Below, piece by piece: positions 37,201-46,583 of a stretch of 64,000 nucleotides of DNA (position 1 is the first letter of the stretch; every line of letters starts with the position of its first letter). The DNA is from Perkinsus olseni (Eukaryota > Perkinsozoa > Perkinsida > Perkinsidae). The notes under the pieces are model-generated. The model had not been told where the DNA came from. It searched no databases and saw only the letters and a list, made by a program, of their open reading frames with translations. A program made the position numbers and the translations under genes. Location of the stretch: positions 1-64,000 of the forward strand of contig JABANP010000108.1 of assembly GCA_013115135.1 (NCBI GenBank), in the 5' to 3' direction.

Positions 37201-37636
37201 GATCGAGTGCCTTCATCGTACTCTTGCCACCGGGATAGCGAATGAAGTTATTAGCTGAAATGCTTCCATAAATCCTCTTAACCCTCTTCGACAGCTCCCT
37301 ATCCAGCTCTTCCGACACCTCGCCCTTCAGCTGAGCCTGGCCGCCGAACACCTGCTCAGAGTTCACCACATCAAGGGCCGATCTCGGGATTTTCACTCTC
37401 ACTTTCTGGACGTTCACGAACGGGTTTTGCCAGAATTTCCCGCCTCGGCCAGCACTCGAGGCGAGCGACGCAGTGGGGGCCGTGGGCATGAGAGTACGAG
37501 GCGCTGAGAGGCGGCCAAAGCAGGCGGAGTCCGTCGAGAAGGCTCCTCCGAGAATTGGAATTCCGAGGCGCGGTAAAGTGAGACTCGGCTGCTCAAGCTC
37601 TCTTCTGGATTCCATCAGACAAACACTTGAGAGCAT
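25233..37636 (-). CDS. WDR90: WDR90/POC16-like centriolar WD40 protein (complete copy)
   Basis: The gene has many exons. N-terminal exons 37636-37195, 36760-36651, 36526-36388 and 36313-~36141 join in phase at GT-AG sites. They encode a CFA20-like domain (SISANNFIRYPGGKS, LDLTG/NYAYIMM, CFVIHIDVEASDG, FVKSIQVGASLLLRGIFTSD). A linker and first WD repeats follow (~35.5-33.3 kb, incompletely resolved; VVRLWRPS, QQLCVWNIPP, IVSCGFENIRFWRVKD). Then come 33115-33003, 31262-31130, 30693-30590, 30404-30245, 30155-29757 and 29510-29340, all phase-compatible, further WD exons to 27432, an exon ending 26723, and the last exon 26666-25233. Order and motifs match the WDR90/POC16 architecture (CFA20 domain plus two long WD40 arrays). 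In other eukaryotes this protein sits on centriole microtubule walls, so a basal-body role is inferred. Confidence 0.82.
26667..27432 (-). other. Penultimate exon and introns of the WDR90-like gene
   Basis: An exon ending at the donor GTACGG (exon end 26723) encodes PLQLVVWGLPRTGTCKEAKI and joins in phase 0 to the last exon at 26666. Its acceptor lies somewhere near 26.85-26.95 kb. 26980-27430 is intronic and nearly identical to 17740-18190, with no other gene seen. Confidence 0.6.
31955..33000 (-). other. Intron of the WDR90-like gene with retroelement-like fragments
   Basis: This lies between exons 33115-33003 and 31262-31130. Minus-strand frames read ALLDSVRGLADLYLSSIHPQ (within 32287-31922), LISNRLQKIAASGSLSLFAD (within 32156-31758) and KSFDLRIDNTYPSKVKLVHP (within 32533-32309). 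These look like pieces of coding sequence unrelated to WD40 and are probably retroelement debris. The shared segment DHRHYCGNKLIGEAPEANEA lies on the duplicated side of the breakpoint in both copies. 32600-33000 shows nothing further. Confidence 0.45.
35749..35804. other. Near-perfect 25-bp hairpin
   Basis: Left arm 35749-35774 (CTTGAGAGCGTTGCTAGT at its inner end), loop GATTT, right arm 35780-35804. Only one extra T breaks pairing. It lies in the linker/intron region of the WDR90-like gene. Confidence 0.9.
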
Positions 37637-37792
37637 CTGGCGACATGGTACGGTATCCAGTTGCCATACGAGCCTGCTCCTAGTTGACTTAACTGGCCTG
37701 AATATTGATCATTGTTGAATGATATTCACTAGAAACTCTACGACACACCGCTCCGCTAACGGTCTGCCTTGAACACGTCATTCAACATCATG

Positions 37793-38561
37793 TCATCCGC
37801 TTAGCAGCATGTCCTCATGGCAACCCGACAACAACGTGCAATCCTCAGCTACGCTCAAGGTCGAGTCGTGAAGACCACGATGACATAAAACTCTCTGATA
37901 GAAATTGCTCTCATCGTTACAGTTCCAGTGCTCACTGGTTTCCGCGGCGCTTACTTGCAAGGTAGAGCTCCCAGACGACCGTTTGAGTGGCATTGTTTCA
38001 CCACACGCTTGTCGCACATTGTTTATCCTCATGTGATGGCGATAAATCAGTACCGTGCTTAGTAAGCAAGGCTTAGTAAGGCTTAGTACTACTTTCGGGA
38101 ATGTCTCTCGTTTTAGTAATACTAAAACGAGAAGCGTTCTCGAAAGTAGAATTTCCCATTTGCCACAACTCAGCCCCTCGGGCTTCCCAAGCCTCTCCCC
38201 GTTATTTTCGATGCCCTTCAGCACCCAACGTCTCTCTCCCCTTCCAGTTAAACCATTGCAGTTATATGGCCCGAACGATAAGATGCTCTCATTCAGGGTA
38301 GCGACGCAAGCAAGCAAGCTCCACAGACAGAAGGGCGGGATCATCCCAGGGGATGGCGAGCCACGATGACTGACCCTCCCATTGTAGGAGCTGTACTTGG
38401 TCAGTCGCTAACCACTCTCTTCCGATACGAGACTCTCCCCCCAGATGAGTCCATTCAAAATCGTCACCTATTGCAGAATGCTGGACGGCCACAGTTGTCC
38501 TGAACTCGAGGAAGCCTACTGCGCCTGATGACTCAAAACTGAAGCGGGTTGTCATGCTCAA
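37793..38561 (-). pseudogene. Degenerate tandem family, unit 3
   Basis: Two minus-strand frames lie in succession. The first (38561-38289) starts MSMTTRFSFESSGAVGFLEF. The second (38344-37793) contains NESILSFGPYNCNGLTG. The first resembles the start of the unit at 40292 (LRFNETSGELVISY). Frames are offset, so this is either a multi-exon gene or a relic. No domain recognised. The 38089-38149 hairpin lies inside it. Confidence 0.35.
38089..38149. other. Long hairpin with ~28-nt arms
   Basis: The inner arms TCTCGTTTTAGT (38106-38117) and ACTAAAACGAGA (38121-38132) flank AAT. The outer arms CTACTTTCGGGAA and TTCTCGAAAGTAG pair with one mismatch. Confidence 0.9.
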
Positions 38562-38579
38562 ATATACTATCTATTACAT

Positions 38580-39156
38580 GTGCTCTCACATGTAGCATTC
38601 GTGTACTGTACGAATTCTACGTTATGCCAATGATAACGCTCAAGGCTACAATGGCCTTTCTGAGCGGTATTGTTCCTCTGGTGTCATTCAGGGCTGAGCC
38701 GCACTTGAAAGGTCGACATTTTGGTGTTTTATTGAGACCAATTTCCAATTCCAAGACACTGCAGTGCAGCGACTGTGCGATACATCTGAGCTTGTCTTCG
38801 ACTAATAACTCGAATGAGCTGAGCCAGAGTAGTAGCACAGAGGACATGAGTGTATGCTGATTATTCATAAAGAAGGTGAAAACACTTGTTAACAACTATG
38901 AGCGGGCATGAGCATGGAAGTGGAGATGAAAATTGAAATGCACCCGACCATCGCGGCAACCAGCTACATCAAAAGCAGAATGTCTTGCTGTTTTCCTAGT
39001 CCCATCATCAGTCTCCCCAACGAGAAATGAGGCGACCGAACTTGGCATTGTCCACTGCGCCCCAATGGAACTCTGTAAACCGGCCATGACTGGGGGGAGT
39101 GCTGTCAACGGCCATAACTCATGGCCGTTGAATGAGATGGAAACTCTCCATGGCAC
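38580..39156 (-). pseudogene. Degenerate tandem family, unit 2
   Basis: Frames 39156-38896 (QWTMPSSVASFLVGETDDGT) and 38895-38617 (FTFFMNNQHTL) match, at lower similarity, the 39806-40045 part of unit 1 (NLVPSFFLGRRDMGRSRTAE and LPFFINGQHVLDG). The 5' part of the unit is not clear. Probably a decayed paralogue. Confidence 0.35.
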
Positions 39157-39805
39157 GAGGAAACAAGGTGGAATCTTGAGCTCTCATAGGACTTCCACCG
39201 CCGGTAACCTTGCGAGCGAGCAACATTTGCGTGCGGCCACCGCATTGCGGTACGCCGGAATCGTACTGCTCGGAACAGCACTTCCCTTGAGGAATCTCTC
39301 CGAATTAATAAAACATAGAGATCTGGGTGGCTGTAACCGTGACAGTGTCACGGAGTTCCTCTCAAATAGTCGCAACCCGTGTATAAGCACATCGAGTGCT
39401 GCAGACCAGGGAATGGTTCAGAATGAGAACAGAGATTCTGCAAAAACGGCAAACCTTAGGTCTCGGCTGCCACCAGAACAGGGAGAGCCCTATCCGTCGA
39501 AGTCCAGACCGATAAAGACATTCTTGATCCCTATCGGGACAGGACTGTGCGACCACTGATTGTGCTGTCTCCTCTTAGCTATGGTGCTAGAGAACATTTC
39601 ACATTTAAGCTATATCCTCTATCTTTTCCTTATCATGGTCCGAGATTAGTGAGAGTTCTAGTAGTCAACCGGGTGCTCAGTCTCCCTGGCCAGTTGCTAT
39701 CCACAATTTTCATTGGGACCAAGCCCCAATTTCGAGAGAGTGCAGTGCCTTTCTATACTTTACATCGAAACCCGAACTTGTAACTACGTTTGACTCATAA
39801 CCCGG

Positions 39806-40292
39806 TCACCTCAGTTTCTCGCCACCATCCAGAACATGCTGACCGTTGATAAAAAAAGGCAAAACAATTGTCAACAACCGAAGGATGAGATGAACGAGGA
39901 AATGCATCCGAGCATTTACACCAGAATGCTCTGCTGTTCTACTACGCCCCATATCTCGTCTTCCAAGAAAGAAAGAGGGGACTAAATTTGTTAAAGTCAT
40001 AAACACTGAGATGGAACTCTGTGAACCATTCAACACCCTTGCCAAACTTCCGCGGAGGGTTCTTTGACAGCAAGGTGAAAATGCTTATGCATTTCTCGCG
40101 ATCGTCCTCGTTGACAGGCAAGTATGAGCGCAGTTTGTCCAGGGTGGTGGCGGATAAATGATAGAAGGGGATGACGGGAGCGAAATGCTTCAGCGCCTCA
40201 TCGACGCGTTCGCGGATAACAATCTCCTTGGTGGAGTGCTGATAACTGATCACAAGCTCTCCGGAAGTTTCGTTGAACCTGAGCATAAGCAA
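39806..40292 (-). CDS. Hypothetical protein, tandem family unit 1
   Basis: The frame 40292-39942 (116 codons) starts MLMLRFNETSGELVISYQHS and includes VDEALKHFAPVIPFYHLSA and EDDREKCISIFTLLSK. It looks protein-like in composition. A second frame, 40045-39806, continues similarity to unit 2, so an intron or frameshift is likely near 39.95-40.0 kb. I do not recognise the family. Confidence 0.45.
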
Positions 40293-40624
40293 GATCTAAC
40301 AATAGTCTCAAGGATGAGCGGACCGGCGTTTTAGGGTATATTTAGTTCAATCGAGAATAAAAACAGATTAACGGCACAAAATCAACACGGGGAAATGGCG
40401 AGGATGACGGGATTCAGAAATGCTCGCCTTTTTCTATTTTACCGATTACTCGTCCAATAATAATCTACCTAACTTTTGGTGACTAGGTTGCCCATCAATG
40501 ATACTGATACAGATTGAAACCAGAGTCCAAAGCAGGTCAAGGCCTTGAGGAGCGAGGTACAATGGCGGCTAGGCACACGGATACTATCCAGCACTGAGAT
40601 GCAACTATGGTAATTAGGTTGGCC

Positions 40625-41113
40625 CTACTCAACTCTGCTCAAGTCGCGCGGGTTCTTCATCGTGTGCTCGGTGGAGATAATAGGATTTGGACGCTCCGAC
40701 TCGCCAAAAATGACAGTCATCCTGTTCCCCTGTTTATCGACGAGTTCGCAGGTGCTCTCTTCGACTTCGATCGAACCCTCTAGCTGCGAAAAAAATCGTG
40801 ACGGCGTGCAGCAGTACGATCCTCGCTCGTGGTCCCCACAGGCCTACCACCAGCCAAGTCGCCTTACCTGCGGCACCACGGCGGCTCCTGCAACTCCTTG
40901 GACGACCTTCGACAGGCCTCCCATCCGTTGGGTGAGCGAACTAACTTGCCGAGCTAGTTCAGACACTTCTCCGCGTAACGCTTCAATCTGCACAAAGAAC
41001 GATTCTACCAAACAAGTAGCGATCGTGGTCACCTCCGATTGGCCCGAAGTGCGGATCCCGTTGGTTGCTATGACGCCAAGAGTCGTCACAACAACAAAGC
41101 GGCTGAGAGACAT
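40625..41113 (-). CDS. Small secreted protein with a heptad segment, two exons
   Basis: Exon 1 is 41113-40868 (82 codons) and exon 2 is 40783-40625. An 84-bp intron with GTAAGG and a T-run before GCAG joins them in phase 0, and the stop closes the frame at 134 residues. The N-terminus (MSLSRFVVVTTLGVIATNG) is a signal peptide. A heptad-like stretch follows, VQIEALRGEVSELARQVSSL. Exon 2 encodes an acidic segment with VEESTCELVDKQGNRMTVIF. Two cysteines remain in the mature part. Function unknown; likely secreted. Confidence 0.7.
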
Positions 41114-41689
41114 GGACGTTGAATAAGGTGGGAACTTTTACTTCACGAAAATATGAGCTGACATCTTGGATTCTTCTCAGACTTTCCTGAGTGGGAAGCA
41201 ACCCGAAGTACCGGAACCGTACTGCTCGAAACAGTATCTCGGAAATACCAAGCAGCACCGAGGAAAACCGATGGTGCCCGAGTTTAGTGAAATATGGAAG
41301 TTTGGCCACGGGTTTCCGAGAGTGGCTTTCTCATGCAGTCGGACCTGGTGGCGCGTCTGGAGACTACAGTACCAGACATGTAGACCGGAAACGGGTGTGT
41401 ACGAATAGCTTCCATACACAGGTGAGTTAGGGGCTAAATTTCTTTGCTGCATTCCTAATATAGTAGTGCAGGACATAAGGAGAGACTGGGCTCATAGTGG
41501 ACGAAGTAGCGTAGGTGAGATGATGGTAGTAGACAACGCGACGCTAGTATGATGAAGCTAGTGATCACAGGCTTCCATTGTGTAATGTAGACAGTGAGCC
41601 CTTATGAAGGGACAAGACGCATGCGAAGAATTGACCACTGAACACCAGCACTGCGGACTGAGCAACTTGAACAGAGGATACAGTAGACG

Positions 41690-42040
41690 TCATGGCGAGG
41701 TGTCTCCATGATCATCATCAAACTCCAAAATCATTCGGGCCATCGCATCCAGAATGTCCAACCTTTGCTTCGTTTCACTAACACCTGTCACCACACATAG
41801 AGAATGCCTGATTCTATTTTGTGCATTCAGGTAGCTCATGAGAGTTGCTTCGTTCTGATACATCATACTAGTGGAACTTAGCAACTGTTGCGAAAATCTA
41901 GGAGTCGGAAGACCGAGATCAATCACCATCATCCTCACAAGACATGGTCTTATACAGTTCAAAACAGTGTGGCTGACACAATGAAACTTTTCATCTTTCT
42001 GTTCGAAAATTTTCAAGGATTTATTTTGTCCGCCAGCCAC
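41690..42040 (-). CDS. Hypothetical protein, 116 residues
   Basis: The open frame has balanced composition, including FSQQLLSSTSMMYQNEATLM and DILDAMARMILEFDDD. No signal peptide and no domain are seen. It is the best frame in a region where both strands carry short ORFs; it may be one exon of a larger gene or spurious. Confidence 0.35.
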   Translation of the reverse strand: MAGGQNKSLKIFEQKDEKFHCVSHTVLNCIRPCLVRMMVIDLGLPTPRFSQQLLSSTSMMYQNEATLMSYLNAQNRIRHSLCVVTGVSETKQRLDILDAMARMILEFDDDHGDTSP

Positions 42041-42237
42041 ACTGGTTCAAAATGAAATGTCTTTCACAGTGTATCGCCCTAACAATATCAATAGTGAGAT
42101 TCCAAGGGTTTTGCATCATTCAGGCCTCAACTATCATCCTCCAAGTTTTGGGGTTCGATATTGGCAATAAGGCCATTGGCAATCCTTGACTACTTTCGGT
42201 CTCAAAAAGGACCTCCGTTCACCAACATTTCCGTGCA

Positions 42238-42985
42238 ATGATTATAATTGCACTGTCCCATTGCGTCGTATCACACGACTCGTGTGTGACACAAACCTTG
42301 TCCCTAAACTTGAGCTCTTCCCTAGCTGTTGTATCCCTGCGTATCTACTCCTTCCCTATCCTATCCACTGTCGCGTTGTTACACTGCATCAGTCTATCAT
42401 TTTCAATGCCCAGACCAAATCCGCAGGTACATATCGTTATCGGCAAAAACTCATACCGCATCTTTCACAAATCCCGAGCAGCTCAGTCGCAAGTGGCTCC
42501 GATTGACGCGCCAGAATTATTCCCAACTCCGGAAGACTCACTTGGAGACTCGTGTGTAGTAGAAGGAAGGGGATCTTTCGAAGACACTATAGCGGTATGC
42601 ATGGAGAGCTCGAAGGCGTCTGCGCTCTTCTTCGCGCCATGTTTACGAAGCACATGACCGATACCCGATGACAACTGATAACGACGACGATAATGGTAAT
42701 GTTCTAACCGATCCGAACCGCACGAAAATAATTTCCGAGGAGGCGCACGCTCCTGCAAACGAGCTGCGGCGTCCACTAGGAATCAATCGTGAGTTCAATT
42801 GCGATGAGCCCGGGATTGACCGTACGGCCATCATACAGCTGGGTGTAACGGAGAAGGAGCAAATGCGACATGGAGAAGTGAGGCCAGTATGCCACATGGC
42901 AGCAGCAGCTGGGCTCGAAACAGCACTCAGATGCTGGCTCAGAACCTTGATTGTTCGACCGCCGTTCTCGTACCACGCGGCATAG
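42238..42985 (+). CDS. Hypothetical coding region, two overlapping frames
   Basis: Frame 42238-42657 (better start at 42406, MPRPNPQVHIVIGKN) includes APELFPTPEDSLGDSC. It is followed at 42668-42985 by a frame starting MTTDNDDDNGNVLTDPN. The two may be exons of one gene or one gene with a frameshift, since no clear splice pair is visible. The minus strand is also open over part of this region, so confidence is low. Confidence 0.25.
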
Positions 42986-43045
42986 TGGCCCCATTCCTTC
43001 ATGTGGCATAGTGGCCTCATTTTGCGTGTGGCATAGTGGCCTCAT
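42977..43045 (+). repeat. Tandem repeat, three copies of ~25 bp
   Basis: GGCATAGTGGCC occurs at 42979-42990, 43005-43016 and 43030-43041, with related spacers (cattccttcatgt, tcattttgcgtgt). Confidence 0.9.
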
Positions 43046-43049
43046 CTTT

Positions 43050-44750
43050 TGTACGTGACTTCTTTTCGTTACAGCCTGTCTAACCTTGCTTTCATAAGAA
43101 TACTCGATGCAGCAGCAAATCATCCTACAGCCCCTCCCAACGTATTTCCCGACGATATAACATTCAGAAGCAGTCGCGAAGCACAAGCCCCGCCCCGGTC
43201 GCCCATACTACCTCCTGTACGGTACAATAAGGGCTAGCCTGAAGCAACCTAACCAGTGCTTCTGCTACTGGAGGTAGGCCATCATCAGAACCATGCTTGT
43301 GTTTGTGATGATGATGGTGAGCGCCTTCGGGGGCTGCCAGCTTTCCCGTATCTGAGTGCTCGACTGTCGGACTGAGGTTATCAAACTCTCAGAACCACAT
43401 GCGCAAGAAGAAGTCAACGTCGAAATCAGTACACCGAAACTCGACGGTACTACTTTCCAAGTGCTTCGAGGATTCCCCAGTTCGAACTTTATCGGACTTT
43501 CTCGCGCTGCTCTCCTTCGGAGGTCCTCCAGCAAGCGAATCAGCCGGGGAATCCTGAGTAGGAAGGTGTAGACCAGCGCAGAGGCCACGAGTTGCGATTG
43601 GTGTGGTACGTCGACTAATAAATTGAGTGAAGATAACTTACTCCCTCCCTCGATGCCCGGCTATCCTCGGACGACCTGAGCACTGACGAATGACTCTCAA
43701 GTTTTGGCGCGCTGTCGACAACAGCTCCCGCGCTACTTCAAAATGAAACAAGCACTTCTCACAAGGCGTTTGTCCACCATTGGGAATACACAGAATTCCT
43801 TGAGCGCACTTATTACTCACTTCAATGAGATACTCACAAAACGTCCGAATGCCCCATCTCGGATCTCCCATCTCCAGCATCGGCCCGCGTTCGACAACCC
43901 GTCGCACGCACGCACCTTCTCGCATCGATCTTGCCGATGACTCTCTCCGCAAGGACCTGCTTGGTAGCCTTCGACAGCTGTACTGGATGGGCCTCCTGCC
44001 CCGCTCGTCGGAGGATCTTTTGTGTCACCAGCCCAGGTGGACCTTGCTGACCCGGCCGAAGCTTCCCAGCCGCGAAGGCCATAGTCAAGTAAGTGCTGGA
44101 AAAAGACCTTCGACACTTCCCTAAAAGCGCTCGAAACCGACACGCTGGAATTCTAGCTTTCGAGCGCCGCTGCTAGTAGTGATCTAGTACATAAACCCGT
44201 GGCCACTGAATGGAAAGCATGGGATTCCCATGATGGGAACTTCGATTGTTTTGGTATTACCAGATCATACCATTATCAAGACGCGACCATTACAAGGCCG
44301 ATTACCGAGTTACCAATTTGGTAACTCCAATTTTGGTATTTGGGTGAATCATTAATTTTTTGGGACACGCAACAAACATCTACAGTGTGAAACAAACGAT
44401 GTGCAAATCATCTTTTTGCCATGACTTCCTCGATTTTGTAACTTACTTAACCATTCAGGGGAGACGTCCTGGTAATAGCTTAAAAACAAGTATGATACGG
44501 TGGATTTTTGGTATTAAAAAATGGGGTTAATCATCAAACCACCGGGTAATTTGTGATTGATACCTGATTTCTGAGCGTTGTGCCTTCACATACGGTCCAA
44601 TGCCTCATGTCTCGACCACCGGGCAGTAGGCAGATCTGTGTCGTGATAGCGATGGCTGTAACAATCTTCGTCCCGAAAACCGCGGTAAGGAGATTTTCCG
44701 ACCGGCGAGTGGCCCAATGGTTGCACATTCTCCGTTGGATGAATAGAGTA
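43050..44750. other. Stretch with ambiguous short ORFs on both strands
   Basis: Several frames of 60-108 codons overlap on both strands (for example 43356-43571 plus, 44088-43834 minus, 43825-44124 plus). None has a domain, and splice evidence does not favour one strand. A plausible GTAAGT donor follows the plus frame at about 44089. From 44160 to 44750 the sequence is AT-richer and I see no gene. Confidence 0.4.
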
Positions 44751-44940
44751 AATTCTGGAACTCAGAATCGATCCTGGAATTGATTCTTGCGCGCAAAATA
44801 CGGTTCCAGAGTCGATTCTGAGTTTCAGAACTGGTTAATTGAGAGACCCCACTAAGCTCTGAAACTCAGAGTCGAACTCAGAGTTTGATTTTCACGATTC
44901 AGATGCGGTTCCAGAAGCAAGTCTGAAATCCACAATTTGT
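44750..44940. repeat. Dispersed ~100-bp repeat, copy 1
   Basis: It shares cagaatcgatcctggaattg with related words near 46330-46450 and 45780-45865, together with a following gcggttc...gattcagaattg-like block. Internal inversions of actcagagt and gattctg are present. It overlaps the second exon proposed for the gene at 44852-45138. Confidence 0.55.
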
Positions 44941-45138
44941 TCCTTGAGCACCCTCGCCGCTTCCTCTCTGAATGCTCTTCACCTCTGTCGGGTTATTATT
45001 CAGCGACCCATCCACTCACAGGCCCTCCTTCTGCAACGGGATGCACGCCTCTCCGACGATGGAGACAGTGTCATCTGCAAGTACGGCAGCGGCAATGACA
45101 TGCAAGAGAACAGCGAAGGCCTTAACTTTGTCGGTCAT
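44852..45138 (-). CDS. Candidate small secreted protein, two exons
   Basis: Exon 1 is 45138-45020, starting MTDKVKAFAVLLHVIAAAVL, a convincing signal peptide, followed by ADDTVSIVGEACIPLQ. A GTGAGT donor and a CAG acceptor 35 bp away join it in phase to exon 2 (44984-44852), giving about 83 residues in total. Exon 2 is basic (SERKRRGC). The intron is very short for the window, and exon 2 overlaps a repeat, so the 3' end is doubtful. The signal peptide exon is the firm part. Confidence 0.45.
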
Positions 45139-45255
45139 GGTACGGGCGTGCGACGCCTGAGTGAAATCATCCGCCCCAGGACTCAATCTCGAACTGCATT
45201 CTCGAGTCTCTAGTAGGTCCTATAATTCTTCGTAGTATCGCTGCGACCTCCTCCC

Positions 45256-45629
45256 TTGCTTTGTTGTAGTCACTGGCCTCGCAACGTTGTGAAGCATTAT
45301 AACAGCTTTCACCCTTTTGAACACGCGGATTGGGTGGTGAACTTTCGAGAGCCTCCCCCCTTCGGCACCGGACTGGACCCGCTCAAAGATATCAACATGC
45401 TGCCCTTTCTGACCGCCTTGCAGTCCGCGAACTTGGACATTGTTGGGGCACTATGGAGGCTGTTAACAATCAATTTGGGACGTTTGAGAGTCTCTGTGAT
45501 AGGGTTAGTTTGAGCTGTGATGATGCTGTCGAGGCAGCAAGCGCGGAGGGAAGGGAGTTCGAAGATACAGGCCTCGGATATACGGACATTCACATGGTCC
45601 TACCAGATGTCGGAAAACTACTCCGATAG
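45256..45629 (+). pseudogene. Unassigned coding-like segment with a frame change
   Basis: Frame 45256-45513 reads HADWVVNFREPPPFGTGLDP and LQSANLDIVGAL. The neighbouring frame reads NNQFGTFESLCDRVSLSCDD to the stop at 45629. Together they look like one coding segment with a single shift near 45450. The opposite strand is also open (45593-45309). No family recognised. Confidence 0.25.
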
Positions 45630-45779
45630 CGCACACGAATGGTGGGACTCCCACCGTGGGAGCCACTTGTAGGCAGCACCACAGTTGTTTGAAAACGTGA
45701 GTGATGGTCATGATAACAATTGCAAACTCCAGCGACGTCCGTGGCGATGACTGCTTGTGTTTAACAATCCCCGCGCTCA

Positions 45780-45865
45780 ATAGAGCAACTCAGAACCGAG
45801 TCTGGAAGTGATTTTTACATGTAAAATGATACGGTTCAAAGATTCAGAATTGCTTCGGTGAACGA
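45780..45865. repeat. Dispersed ~100-bp repeat, copy 2
   Basis: It contains ctcagaaccgagtctggaag, then a T-rich spacer and acggttcaaagattcagaat, parallel to 44750 and 46325. Confidence 0.5.
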
Positions 45866-45911
45866 CCTAAGGCGATTAGGGGCGACGGATGTGATGGAGT
45901 TGGTGAACCGT

Positions 45912-46229
45912 TTATTGCTGAGGGCTTGCGTGCACACTTGCACGCAAACACACACTCAAACTCGCCACCTCGCGGCCGCCAGCTCCCGCGCACCATTCGA
46001 TATCAGGGGCTAGTCGTTGGCAACTCCCTAGTAGGTTTGTTTGGAGACGTCCCCGCTTCCTCTTGCTCGACGAATTGCGGATGATGCGGTATGCTTCCGT
46101 CGCCGCTGTGTTGTTGCATTCGATCACTACGATACTGGACTGTTCCATGAGGCTCACGAGACCTCCAACGACTTCATGGAGGTGGCTTGCCACTGTAGGA
46201 GATGGGACACTCAAACCGCTGTTGTTCAA
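45912..46229 (-). CDS. Possible coding exon, hypothetical
   Basis: The frame reads PSPTVASHLHEVVGGLVSLM and VVIECNNTAATEAYRIIR before turning low-quality. It could be an exon of a minus-strand gene. The plus strand carries a competing frame, 46041-46259. Confidence 0.25.
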   Translation of the reverse strand: MNNSGLSVPSPTVASHLHEVVGGLVSLMEQSSIVVIECNNTAATEAYRIIRNSSSKRKRGRLQTNLLGSCQRLAPDIEWCAGAGGREVASLSVCLRASVHASPQQ

Positions 46230-46324
46230 TCAGTGTTCTGTCCCTTTGTGACACAATGACTTTACGGACATCAGGAGGCGAAAAGCCGCAGCACATCTCT
46301 AGCGTCCTTCCACATTCAGTAAAT

Positions 46325-46450
46325 TAAAGGTGAAACTCGTGAATTGATCCTGGAACTGTTTCTACGCGTCAAATGAAGCGCTTCGGAGCTTCAGAATTGG
46401 CCTAGTGAATGCGCCTCAGAATCGATCTTGAAATTGATTTGTATGTTTAC
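46325..46450. repeat. Dispersed ~100-bp repeat, copy 3
   Basis: It contains gaattgatcctggaactgtt and cttcagaattgg, plus a second partial unit, cagaatcgatcttgaaattg, at its end. Confidence 0.5.
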
Positions 46451-46583
46451 TAATGGATTTAGGGAACTCCCCCTCTGTCTCTGTTATGTGGATTGGACCA
46501 GTCTCTTCTCCATCAGACTTTGCCTCTGCAAGTTTCCTTATCAACATCCCCACAGTTGAACCCTTTTTTGTGTTAATTATCTA

